From the NCBI GenBank assembly GCA_032622095.1, contig CP136067.1:122735030-122799029 (forward strand): a DNA stretch of 64,000 bases. The letters run 5' to 3'. Shown here piece by piece: positions 22,681-33,359 of this stretch. The first letter of the stretch is position 1. Each line of letters begins with the position of its first letter. Origin of the DNA: Siphonodentalium dalli. Taxonomy: Eukaryota; Mollusca; Scaphopoda; Gadilida; Siphonodentaliidae. The notes under the pieces were generated by a model. It did not search any database. It saw nothing but the letters and a program-made list of their open reading frames with translations, and had not been told where the DNA came from. Position numbers and translations under genes: made by a program.

Positions 22681-22866
22681 TATGTAATGCCCTAAATAAT
22701 CGACTCTTTAACCACAGCAGAATTATGGATTTAGTTGGAAATATGGCTTGTTGCCATTCATCGGAAAGCTCTTAGTGAGAGCTTTCCGATGAATGGCAAC
22801 AAGCCATATTTCCGACTAAATCCTGAAAAGTTACACAGGAGTCGATTATTTAGGGCATTACTGTAT
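22681..22866. mobile_element. TA-palindrome MITE
   Basis: Begins TATGTAATGCCCTAAATAAT, ends GGGCATTACTGTA, with the arms meeting at GCTCTTAGTGAGAGC. Confidence 0.82.
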
Positions 22867-23121
22867 GTAGTCATATAACCATGGCATAATTGGTCTTTTG
22901 GTTCTGTAATATAAATAAATAGAATGGTATTGCACAGTAAGTAAATATAAACTCTGTGAGCTTGTGATCTTCTTTGTAAGGTATGCAAGAAATGAAACCC
23001 CGGTTACAATTTGGCCATGGGATTTTAAATGCTGGGAAATTTTGTCAAACTTCATGAGCCGCGAAGGCATTCATGCAAAGTTTGCTGAAATTTTCTTGCA
23101 GTTGTAAACCCATGACCAAAT

Positions 23122-23346
23122 TTAATCCTTCCATGACTGGAGCTTCCTGAAATTTTGCTAAAACCCTGTGTGAACCTCGCATATATAAGAGAATAACAAT
23201 ATTTACCTTGATCTTGTAAGCCAGTGCATTCTCTTATATATGTGAGGCTCCATTTGGGATCAAAGGAGACTCATTTATATAAAAGAATGCACTGGCACAG
23301 GATCTTTAATGATGCACCGGCGCATCTCCCGTCAAGAAAGGGTTAA
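23122..23346 (-). mobile_element. TTAA family C MITE, reverse orientation
   Basis: Begins TTAATCCTTCCATGACTGG and ends AAGAAAGGGTTAA. Hairpins are partly decayed. Confidence 0.75.
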
Positions 23347-23470
23347 TATGCCTTTCGTTGCTTATATTTATATACTTAAATAAATTACGAGTTCACAATT
23401 GTTATATCATTACTACTATCATTATTTATATAAGTTCAACAAATTCTGCAGAATGACTCATTTCTCAATG

Positions 23471-23690
23471 TAAAGTAATGCCCTAATTAATCGACTCCAT
23501 AAGCACAGGAGAATTATGGGTAACTTTTCAGGATTTAGTCAGAAATATGGCTTGTTGCCATTCATTGGAAAGGGCTCCCCAGTGAGAGCTTTCCGATGAA
23601 TGGCAACAAGCCATATTTCCGACTAAATCCTGAAAAGTTACCCATAATTCTGCTGTGGTTAAGGAGTCGATTAATTAAGGCATTACTGTA
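23471..23690. mobile_element. TA-palindrome MITE, complete
   Basis: TA borders and two full arms meeting near GGGCTCCCCAGTGAGAGC. The + strand carries a 60-codon open frame that is simply the arm sequence. Confidence 0.85.
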
Positions 23691-23855
23691 CATGCATGGG
23701 TATGAAAACAGTACAATACAATGTGCATGTAGCTGTAGACTAATCAGATTAGGCAGTAGATGCTTTTATGAATTATGAATAATAGTCCGTTCCAATATAT
23801 ACTTTTGTAACTGAATGGGAGAATCCACTGCTTCTGTAATTATTGGAATATGACT

Positions 23856-24826
23856 TGTGTCGCTATGACAGTCGTGGTCTTGGTTATTGTGTCGCTATGA
23901 CAGTCGTGGGCTTGGTTATTGTGTCGCTATGACAGTCGTGAGCGTGGTAATTGTGTTGCTATGACAGTCGTGGGCGTGGTTATTGTGTCGCTATGACAGT
24001 CGTGGGCATGGTTATTGTGTCGCTATAACAGTCGTGAGTGTGGTAATTGTGTTGCTATGACAGTCATGGGCATGGTTATTGTGTTGCTATGACAGTCGTG
24101 GGCGTGGTTATTATGTCGCTATAACAGTCGTGGGCTTGGTTATTGTGTCACTATGACAGTCGTGGGCTTGGTTATTGTGTCGCTATGACAGTCGTGAGCG
24201 TGGTAATTGTGTTGCTATGACAGTCGTGGGCGTGGTTATTGTGTCGCTATGACAGTCGTGGGCATGGTTATTGTGTCGCTATAACAGTCGTGAGTGTGGT
24301 AATTGTGTTGCTATGACAGTCATGGGCATGGTTATTGTGTTGCTATGACAGTCGTGGGCGTGGTTATTATGTCACTATAACAGTCGTGGGCTTGGTTATT
24401 GTGTCGCTATGACAGTCGTGGGCTTGGTTATTATGTTGCTATGACAGTCTTGGGCTTGGTTATTGTGTTGCTATGACAGTCGTGGGCTTGGTTATTGTGT
24501 CGCTATGACAGTTGCGGGCTTGGTTATTATGTTGCTATGACAGTCTTGGGCTTGGTTATTGTGTCGCTATGACAGTCGTCGGGGTGGTTATTGTGTTGCT
24601 ATGACAGTCGTGGGCATGGTTATGTGTCACTATGACAATCGTGGGCATGGTAATTGTGTCGTTATGACAGTCTTGGGCTTGGTAATTGTATCGCTGACAG
24701 TCGTGGGCATGGTTATTGTGTCGCTATGACAGTCGTGGGCTTGTTTATTGTGTTGCTATGATATTCGTTTGCGTGGTAATTGTGTTGCTATGACAGTCGT
24801 GGGCATGGTTATTGTGTCGCTATGAC
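23856..24826 (+). repeat. 32-bp minisatellite, about 30 copies, with 256-bp higher-order period
   Basis: The unit is CTATGACAGTCGTGGGC plus TTGGTTATTGTGTCG. Variant units recur in the same order after eight units: GAGCGTGGTAATTG is at 23940 and again at 24196, 256 bases apart. There are no stops-free coding frames, spacers or Cas genes. Confidence 0.93.
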
Positions 24827-24922
24827 AAACAAATGAAACAATATGAGGTTTATGTAAAAATAGAAGTATAATCTCTTGGTCAAAGTGTCTGTCCAACTAC
24901 ATGTAGTAATACTTGGAAGAAC

Positions 24923-25185
24923 TTAGCCCTTTCGTGACAGAAGTTGCGCTGGTGCAGCATTAAAGATCATATCCCAGTGCATTCCCTTATATATGCGAGT
25001 CTCCCAAAGAGGACCTCACATATATAAGAGAATGTACTGGCTTGCAAGGTCAAGATAAATATTGTTAGGCCAATGTATTCTCTTATATATGCGAGGCTCC
25101 CTATGGGAGACTCTCATATATTAGAGAATGCATTGATGCAGGGTTTTCGCCATATTTCAGGAAGCTCCAAACATGGAAGGGTTAA
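24923..25185. mobile_element. TTAA family C MITE
   Basis: Left border TTAGCCCTTTCGTGACAG, right border ACATGGAAGGGTTAA. Two hairpins. Confidence 0.8.
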
Positions 25186-25458
25186 ATAAGACATCTACTA
25201 GACTGACAGAAGTTTGTGTGCTGTCCTGTATGACTTGTTATCTTATGAAAGCTGACTAATTACTGTTTTGATTAATCTGTTTTATCATAGTTATCATAAT
25301 TTGTTGTTAATTATTGTTTGATACTGCAGTTATACAGACAGATGGGTTTGTAAATGTCTTGTCTATCATAGAATTATGTGCTATCTAGAAACAGAGCAAT
25401 AAATCAGTTTCTCTATACACTATTGTTTGTTCACTCCCCCCCCCCCTTATCTCCACAG

Positions 25459-25557
25459 TCCCCTGGGGAAAATTACCAAGATGTACCAATAATGCTCATA
25501 AGTCAGATTTTGGCAAAAACACACCATAATGTGACCATATTCCTCATAGACTCTTAA
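25459..25557 (+). CDS. Candidate terminal exon, 32 codons and stop (possibly of the same gene)
   Basis: A long pyrimidine tract (a run of C, then TTATCTCCACAG) precedes an open stretch beginning SPGENYQDVPIMLISQ. It is open from the first base and ends at TAA (25555-25557). A phase-0 acceptor here would fit the phase-0 exons at 381-8802, but the gap is 16.7 kb and nothing else links them. It could equally be chance next to a C-rich microsatellite. Confidence 0.2.
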   Translation, partial: SPGENYQDVPIMLISQILAKTHHNVTIFLIDS

Positions 25558-25712
25558 AATTGGTCATCTCAGTCACAATATATTTCAATGTGTCTTATTG
25601 GCCATGAAATTTCCTTTCTTTTGATATATAACTCGATAGAATTTAACGAAGGGAAGTTGAGATGTCAGATGTGAAATCTATTGAAACAGTATAAACTAAC
25701 AGTTTAAATGTG

Positions 25713-26547
25713 AAAGGTACTGAATCTGATCAGACGGTCCACATATCATCAAGTTACAACAACAACAACATTTCTTCAAAATACTCTTTAGTTATTAGAA
25801 TCTATTAAATACAACAAAATAAAACTAACCGCTGTCAACTATGGTATAAAATAACCCAAAATTTGTTATTTATCAACATGTTGTTCAATGAAATATGGCC
25901 GTATTATCACTTGAGTATCACAAAATTTGGCCGTATTACCACTTTATTTTAGAGTTATCCATCTTCATTTGCAATTTTTTTTGAGACCGTCGATTTAATT
26001 ACTTTTTTCTGGGCCACTAATAAGTAGACATTTTGAGAGAGAAAAAATTTCATATATCATCTTCATTGTATATAGAATCTGAAAAAATCTCTATTAAAGA
26101 TACTCAATCCGATCAGACACTCCTAAATTACTATTTCTTTGGCTTCGGGGGTAAAAAATATTAGATTCAAGTCGAGGAACCTACCCATCAAAGCTCAGAG
26201 TGATCAGAGATTGATTTTTGAAGTTTGTTATTTCTCGAGATATGTGGCCCAGAAACACGTAGTTAAACAGAAGGTCTCGGTCAAATTGAGGATGAAGTTG
26301 GATAACTCTAAAAACAAGTGGTAATACGACCAAATTTTGTGAATACTCTAGTGATAATACGGCGATATTTCATTGAACAAAATGTTGATAAATAAAACAT
26401 TTTGTGAAATTTGATACCATAGTTGACAGTGGTTACCATTATTTTGTTGCAATTAATCGATTATGATAACTAAAGAGTATTTTGAAGAAATGTTGTTGTT
26501 GTATCTTGATGATATGGGGACCCTCTGATCGGATTGAGTATCTTTAA
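25713..26547. mobile_element. TTAA-type family F foldback, long form
   Basis: Arms of about 300 bp (GGTACTGAATCTGATCAGAC, ACAACAACAACATTTCTTC, GTCAACTATGGTATAAA) pair with the inverse at 26370-26547. A short-form left end (TTAAAGATACTCAATCC) sits inside at 26094, so it may be a composite of two subfamilies. Right border TTTAA. Confidence 0.78.
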
Positions 26548-26939
26548 AGGAAAGGAGAACAAACTACCCAAATAAAAATGTCTGCATACAGGACATGGGC
26601 ATCTGTGAATACTAACTGTGCTAACTAAATCTATTGTGACTACATGTAAATGGGGAATTGTGTTATTGTAAGCGCGGAACCAAGAGTCTATATGACTCGT
26701 TCCCAAATAAAGTGATTGATTGATTATAATTGAGTTAAACTGCGTTCGGGAGAATCCCCGTGCTGATCTGCAGCAGCTAAACTGCTGAACGGGATTTTGA
26801 ACACAGGTCCCCAGAACAAAATTGACCCCACCCCCAATAATACTTAATCATATATGAATCATGGGGTCAATTTTTTTTCTGGGGACCTGACTGGAATTCA
26901 CCTTTCGGCCAGCGGCCGATATCCTCACCTACAGCTTAT

Positions 26940-27901
26940 AGCTGGCTGCGGTAAGACAATCAAATGGTAAATATGAGTGAAACTGAAGCCGCGCATAGGA
27001 GCTCTGTCGGATTTGGCGGACAATTTCGATAAAATCTTTTTTAATTCGGTGGGAACATATTTAAAATCCTGTCAGCAAGGTTTCAGATACTATAGCGAAG
27101 GTTATGTCCACCGCAATAAATAAGTTGGAAAATAAACTGTTTGTTGGAGCAAAATGTCACCGAAACCAGCGGAAAAATGAAAGTCCACTCCATGTTGATT
27201 TAGAGGTTGATTCATCGAATATTTCCTATGTCCACTGCTCTTGTCAAGCTGGGTGAGTGCAATAATTATATCTTTTTAATGCTGCATTATTTTTGTGAAC
27301 ATACAAGTTTGTGCTGTGCAACCCACCATACATTTGCCGAAACTATACGATCAATATGTGGAATATATATCCGATCCGTAAATTCCGAGCTTATTATTCA
27401 CAACGAGTGATTTTGATGTTTATATACATTTTAGTGTTATGTTCGTATGCTATGACGCTCAGAACGTTTGTGTTGCTACTGATTTTGGTCAAGCCGCCCG
27501 TCCCGATCAGCGATCACGCGCGACGTCAAGGCTGCTCGTTTGAATTTTTTCATGGTAACGTACATTTCTTCAAAACTAGTTTGACCATAACGGCATTTTG
27601 TAGCTAAATGACGATATAAACGTAAGAATCAACATTTATTATCACCACCTAAATTTATTGTGTTTGTCAACACAAATTAGCATCAAGTCTGGTTGGTGTA
27701 TAAACAATATTTATTTTTTTAAATAAAATAAAAAACACAAACACAATACAATACAAATATAGAGAAGTCTGTTTGGGTCACCTAATCGCATTTCGATTTG
27801 CCCTATAGACATAATCGGGCCCAATGCTGCGGATACACACTGATTCTGTATTGGTAATTTATATCTATAAAACGTTTAAAACGCGCTGACCTTATATTAC
27901 C
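26940..27901 (+). repeat. 962-bp direct repeat, copy 1
   Basis: Almost base-for-base the same as 28374-29335 (offset 1434; I see only a handful of substitutions, e.g. GAGG/GACG, GACGCTC/GATGCTC, TCATGG/TCCTGG). It carries the SWIM-type exon and about 650 bases of downstream intron-like sequence. Confidence 0.95.
26977..27252 (+). pseudogene. SWIM zinc-finger exon, copy 1 (frameshifted)
   Basis: The + strand reads LSDLADNFDKIFFNSVG, then GFRYYSEGYVHRNK. After a TAA and a one-base shift it continues as LENKLFVGAKCHRNQRKN, then HVDLEVDSSNISYVHCSCQAG-type residues, ending exactly at a GTGAGT donor. The order 'F..YL...G..YY..G.V ... V.A.C ... Y.V.L.V....I....C.C.AG' is that of the SWIM domain of animal transposon or recombinase-associated proteins, where C-x-C is followed in the next exon by C-x-H. 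The CxC half is here; I do not find the CxH half. The frameshift is identical in both copies, so it predates the duplication or marks a different splice arrangement. Confidence 0.5.
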
Positions 27902-28373
27902 ATATGCGTGACAGATAACTACTACACCATATGGACTAAATATGTCAATATTATTGCAATATCCGTTTGAATGATAATGTTCGAAACATTTAATTTTTTT
28001 GAAAAAGAGCGATTTTTCAACAAAAAATAAATGTTTCGGCTCCAAATGGCACGAAAATCAAAATTAACCAACACTTCTTGCATATCAGGTACAGATATGA
28101 TATGCTGTAGTCATTTTAACACCTACAATGTGGGCTAATAACATAGGCCATAGCCGCAGGGCTCACTTTACCAAAATCGTTAATTTCTGGGAAAAGTCAC
28201 TGGTGGGTATCGTTCATCGTCGATTTCAGAATAGCCACCACCAATTCCGTTATTTATCACTATCATTTTCGTCTACAGTATATATTTCTCCTTCAAAAAA
28301 AGTTAGTTTTAACTTGTTCTACCGTGGGTAGGGGTACCCGACCACTTTTGGCGTTTGGCCGCTGTACTATTAG
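27902..28373. other. Unique spacer between the two 962-bp copies
   Basis: Contains a short open run ending ICCSHFNTYNVG (+), reminiscent of the C-S-x-H-F of a THAP finger but too short to call. Nothing else is recognised. Confidence 0.35.
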
Positions 28374-29335
28374 AGCTGGCTGCGGTAAGACAATCAAATG
28401 GTAAATATGAGTGAAACTGAAGCCGCGCATAGGAGCTCTGTCGGATTTGGCGGACAATTTCGATAAAATCTTTTTTAATTCGGTGGGAACATATTTAAAA
28501 TCCTGTCAGCAAGGTTTCAGATACTATAGCGAAGGTTATGTCCACCGCAATAAATAAGTTGGAAAATAAACTGTTTGTTGGAGCAAAATGTCACCGAAAC
28601 CAGCGGAAAAATGAAAGTCCACTCCATGTTGATTTAGACGTTGATTCATCGAATATTTCCTATGTCCACTGCTCTTGTCAAGCTGGGTGAGTGCAATAAT
28701 TATATCTTTTTAATGCTGCATTATTTTTGTGAACATACAAGTTTGTGCTGTGCAACCCACCATACATTTGCCGAAACTATACGATCAATATGTGGAATAT
28801 ATATCCGATCCGTAAATTCCGAGCTTATTATTCACAACGAGTGATTTTGATGTTTATATACATTTTAGTGTTATGTTCGTATGCTATGATGCTCAGAACG
28901 TTTGTGTTGCTACTGATTTTGGTCAAGCCGCCCGTCCCGATCAGCGATCACGCGCGACGTCAAGGCTGCTCGTTTGAATTTTTTCCTGGTAACGTACATT
29001 TCTTCAAAACTAGTTTGACCATAACGGCATTTTGTAGCTAAATGACGATATAAACGTAAGAATCAACATTTATTATCACCACCTAAATTTATTGTGTTTG
29101 TCAACACAAATTAGCATCAAGTCTGGTTGGTGTATAAACAATATTTATTTTTTAAAATAAAATAAAAAACACAAACACAATACAATACAAATATAGAGAA
29201 GTCTGTTTGGGTCACCTAATCGCATTTCGATTTGCCCTATAGACATAATCGGGCCCAATGCTGCGGATACACACTGATTCTGTATTGGTAATTTATATCT
29301 ATAAAACGTTTAAAACGCGCTGACCTTATATTACC
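28374..29335 (+). repeat. 962-bp direct repeat, copy 2
   Basis: Partner of 26940-27901. It is not an LTR pair: there are no TG...CA ends, no primer-binding site and no internal gag-pol. Confidence 0.95.
28411..28686 (+). pseudogene. SWIM zinc-finger exon, copy 2 (same frameshift)
   Basis: Same reading as copy 1 with one visible residue change (VDLEVD to VDLDVD). It has the same internal TAA plus one-base shift and the same GTGAGT donor. The conservative change and intact donor leave open that one copy was functional until recently. The remnant at 29461-29621 lies about 775 bases downstream on the same strand and may be its next exon. Confidence 0.5.
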
Positions 29336-29460
29336 TTTACTCGTGCCCCAATTCCAAAATGTTATATTTGGGGGATTTACTTTGTGAAATACATACAACC
29401 CCCAGCCCTACCCAACAAGCTTGTCGTCTGAGGATTTTGTTTTTTAGTGTATGTAAATGA

Positions 29461-29621
29461 AATCCTTTTCTACCAAAAAATCTGACACAGTCACTGTGGT
29501 CTGTTCCATGTGGTGACAAGATCGAGCCTGTGGCAATCACCAAGTTATGTGTAACAAATGCCAGACTTCCAACTGATCGACAAAGAAAGAAGCCAAGTGT
29601 GATGAGACTTGTTGATTATAG
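29461..29621 (+). pseudogene. Probable downstream exon of the SWIM-domain gene
   Basis: An open stretch reading NLTQSLWSVPCGDKIEPVAI, then TKLCVTNARLPTDRQRKK, then PSVMRLVDYR, followed by GTATAA as a possible donor. Composition and the W..P.G.KI..V pattern resemble the linker that follows the SWIM finger in animal SWIM proteins of mobile elements. No clean acceptor is visible upstream, because the same frame meets a TGA at 29458. It may therefore be decayed. Family assignment is inference. Confidence 0.4.
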
Positions 29622-29955
29622 GTATAACTGTCATTGAGACAACACATATTATAAATCAATTACTTCACACGTCATTACTCATTAACAAAGGTGATTAGCA
29701 TGACGTACATGGATCCGGTTAAACATGGTTTTATTGGGCCGGGACTGAGACCCCATTTTGCACATAATTACATCATTAAGTAATCCCATAATCAGTTGCA
29801 GCTCACGAACTGTGAACACACCTCATATGAACTGCCTACTCAAATTTTCTAGCAATCAGATATAAGAACACAATAACTATTCAATTATAATAACATAGTT
29901 TGTCAATGTCAACTTTCGGCTTCGCAAGCAGAATAAAATTCGCTCCGATGCATCT
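29622..29955. other. No feature recognised inside the composite element
   Basis: A/T-rich, no open frame of note. Confidence 0.4.
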
Positions 29956-31649
29956 ATCCGGATATAGTGTAGGTAGTTAGCGTTTTGATCAATACAAGTC
30001 GGATAAAAGCGCCATTTTTTAATATCTTGTTGGACAGCATCTCTAGTCAAGGAATTTTCTCAAGAACCAACTTTTTGACCGACGTAGAGCCGAAAATTTA
30101 AGATGGCGTCCAAGATGGCCGCCGGTTTGACGGTGGTACACTTAATAGCTTTGCTTCTCAATTTTATATGTTTAACATAACGAATTCCACCCTATTATCT
30201 AAGAATGGTGGTTATCGAATAATAGCCCCCACTTTTAGTTGAAAAATGGCCACAATTATTCAAGATGGATGCCAAAATGGCGGCAAAAACATGGAAATGT
30301 TTTTTTTTTCCTTATTTTTGTTTAAATACTTTACAATTTTAGAGATAATATAAGAGAAGATATCAACAATGTGTTGACTATTCGATGGAATAACCTCTGT
30401 GAAAGAGTCATGCACACTAAAGGCGAAGTAGTGTAGTTTGTTCTGGTACAAATGTGAGGTAGAATATGTGCTATGTAAATGAGCAAAATTATTCTCCGAC
30501 AGGTTTTCATTCTGTAAATGCTTAGAAACGAACCATGAATGGCTCTGATGTCTTCAATTATATTTGCGACACTACTATATGGTTGAATAAATTGAATAAA
30601 CATTTTAATATCGAGATATTTACAAATAACAATTTAGTAGTGGATTTACCACGAAATTAGGAAACACCAAATGATAAAACCCATAATCGTCAAACTCAAT
30701 TTGGTTCTCAAAACAGGAACACATGGAAGGTATTCTGCAACACATCTTCATCATCCGGACTCGTATTCAAATTATAAATACTATGAAATTTGAAAATGCA
30801 CTTTGTTTTAAAAAAACTGAATTGAACAATTCACTTCTCACAACCACACGACTGCACAACTTCGTACATGGAAGTTTGCTTCTTGAACATTTTCACCTGA
30901 AACAAACCGATATGCAAACACATTTAGTCAACTCTGTGCACTCTCTAGCTGCGTCTAGGTTGTCATCCATACAGTAACAAAAGAACTGTCAATCAATTTC
31001 CATCCAAAGAAGTCAGGTGTTGGAAACTTTGCATCTACTGTGGGGCTTACAGTCCAGATACCAGTCTGATATATATAGCACGATATTCATTTGAACGAGC
31101 ATGTTCCTCGTTGGTGGTATTGAACATTTCTTGTCTAGCTTCATTAACTGAGGTCAGGTTCACAGATTTGTCATAAACAATCTCAACGAAATGCTAAATA
31201 CACTCAATAGTGGTGATGAAACATCAAGAACCACACAGGGATTCCTCGTAATTGGCATCAAGCATTCTGTGAGCTAAGCTTTACAAGCATCCCAAAATTG
31301 CGCTTACCCTTACCAAGGAAATGGGAAGTTGAGTCGCATCCTGATATCGGATGGAATATTGGAAGTACAGTTGAATTTTGTTTAGCCCATTGAATTGCAC
31401 ATATCAACTATGTTGTAGGTAACATGGGATTTAGACTTCTCGAAAGACAAACAGTTTCAAATGTTTGCATTGAAGAAGCATAGCATGCAGATGTCCCAAC
31501 ATGATCACGATAATATATGTGTCAACAGTGTGAACAATAATCGATGAATTATCGGTTTGTAGCATATGAAATATATGTTCTTCTCACACCAAAACCAGCG
31601 ATTCCCCCATCTATAAAAGGAGGGACGGTAATAAATGTGACTTCCTAAG

Positions 31650-32136
31650 CTGCATGAAGGTCCCATCCGATTCAAACTGCATAGAAACTGCAGAGCCAAA
31701 TCCAAAGGTCGAGTGTAAGGTGTTCGACGGAGGTGCTCTGATACATTTACTGACACCTGAAGTCGGGCTTACCTTCTCAATGTATATCAGCACAAAGTTT
31801 ATTCCATATGTTATGATGCAGCTCGCAGATTGTAGAAGTATTGACTTGGTTTTGGACAGGTAAATATAGGGTAGTATCGAAACAGGAACGTGAGAGAAAC
31901 GTGGTTGTGGCATTCGAGGTAAGGTTGGGGCTTACTTCAAAAAATCAACCGAATTGGAATGACTTTCTCAGAAACACCACAACAGGCCAGAATTGTTTGC
32001 ATTGGGTCAATGAATGTCTCTTTAAATTGGAAACCCTAACAGGGAAAACCATCTTCGTAACGGAGGATGGTGACACCGTCCAAATGTGTAACCTATACTC
32101 TTTGGATATACGTATGAAGAAGCTGACAGTAGATTA
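31650..32136 (+). pseudogene. Frameshifted relic of a transposon-associated protein (family unnamed)
   Basis: The first frame reads SDSNCIETAEPNPKVEC, then KVFDGGALIHLLTPEVG, then FSMYISTKFIPYVMMQLADC, then IDLVLDR. The second frame continues NQPNWNDFLRN, ECLFKLETLTGKTIFVTEDG. The pattern 'DGaa.v..L.p....tF..Y....f.PYi...l.....vD.v.D ... .W..FLR ... n...lf..l' recurs, as I recall, in an abundant uncharacterised protein family of cnidarian, echinoderm and mollusc genomes that behaves like a repeat. The join near 31860 is out of frame, and the Arg-rich segment expected there is garbled. Both flanking arms also carry a CIYCGAYSPDTSLIYI-like remnant. The biochemical role is unknown. Confidence 0.5.
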
Positions 32137-32797
32137 GTCGGACATATATCTCATATGCTACACACTCATTATTCATCGATTATTGTTCGTACTGTTGACA
32201 AGGATATTATCGTGATTCTGTTGTGACATCTGCATGTTATGCTACTCCAATGCAAAGATTTGAAACTGTGTCTCTCGGCAAGTCTAAATCCCATGTTATC
32301 CGCAACATAGTTGATATGTACAATTCAATTGGGCTCAGAAAAAAATTCAACTTTGCTTCCAATATTACATAATTTCCATGCGATATCAGGATGCGACTCA
32401 ACTTCCTTTTTCTTTGGTAAGGGCAAGCGCACATTTTGGGATGATTGAAAAGCTTACCCATGGCTAACAGAATGCTTGATGTCAATTACGAGGAATCCTT
32501 GTGTGGTACTTAATGTTCCATCACCACTATTTGTGTGTATTTAGCATTTCGTCGTGATTGTATATGACAAATCTGCGAACATGACCTCAGTTAATGAATA
32601 TAGACATGAAATGTTCAGCAAAGGCCGTGCACACGAACAGTTACCACCAAATAAATCGTGCTACTAGTATATATCAGGTTGGTATATGGACTGTAAGCCC
32701 CATAATAGATGCAAAGTGTCCAGCATCTGACTCACTGGGGGAAAACTATTTCACAAGAATCGATTCTATCGCCTTTCTGGTTCTGTCTCTATCGAAC

Positions 32798-33359
32798 TAA
32801 GTCCCGACTCTTTCGCGATTTAAAACAAATATTTTCAAAGTTTTGACCGCCATTTATACACTAAATGTCAAAACAGAACTATTTTCTAAACAAATATCCG
32901 TAGATTAGGTCTTTGCTCGTGCTTATTGATGATAATAATGCGAAATCAGCAATTTTGTGCACACTTAGAGGCATAATGCATTTTTGTGCATTTCCTATTT
33001 AAATTAAGCAGCAATTTGATAAGTTTATCGGCCTTGACACTTTTAGTTGGGCTGGAACATATATCTCTGTATGATCGAACACTATAATAACCACATTTTC
33101 TATCATAAAACCTGACAAGTTCCAGCCCAAATTGAATGTGATAAAATCTGAGCATCAAACTGCTGCTTAATTCTCGTGGGAAATACACTCAAATGCACGT
33201 CTCTAAATGTGCACAACAAGCATCCGATTTTGCACATACAAAGACCGAATCTGTCGATTGTTATTGGAGAATACTTTCTGTATTGACAGTCAGTGTATAA
33301 ACAACCTATCAAAACCTATCGAATATTTTTTTAACAAACCGCGAAAGAGTCGGAACTTA
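32798..33359. mobile_element. TA-flanked inverted-repeat element nested in the right arm
   Basis: Ends are AGTCCCGACTCTTTCGCG and CGCGAAAGAGTCGGAACT with TA borders. Further inner inverted pairs include GTTCCAGCCC/GGGCTGGAAC. Absent from the left arm, so it inserted after the large inverted repeat formed. Confidence 0.75.

Noticed and set aside
23856-24826. CRISPR-like array of 32-bp repeats
   Set aside because: Repeats are directly joined without unique spacers, no cas genes, and the context is a eukaryotic genome. It is a minisatellite.
26940-29335. LTR pair of a retrotransposon (962-bp direct repeats)
   Set aside because: No TG...CA ends, no primer-binding site or polypurine tract, only 472 bases between the copies and no gag-pol.
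30723-30977. 84-codon open frame in the left arm of the large inverted repeat
   Set aside because: The counterpart in the right arm has stops and shifts; no motif beyond the short CIYCGAY-like piece further on.
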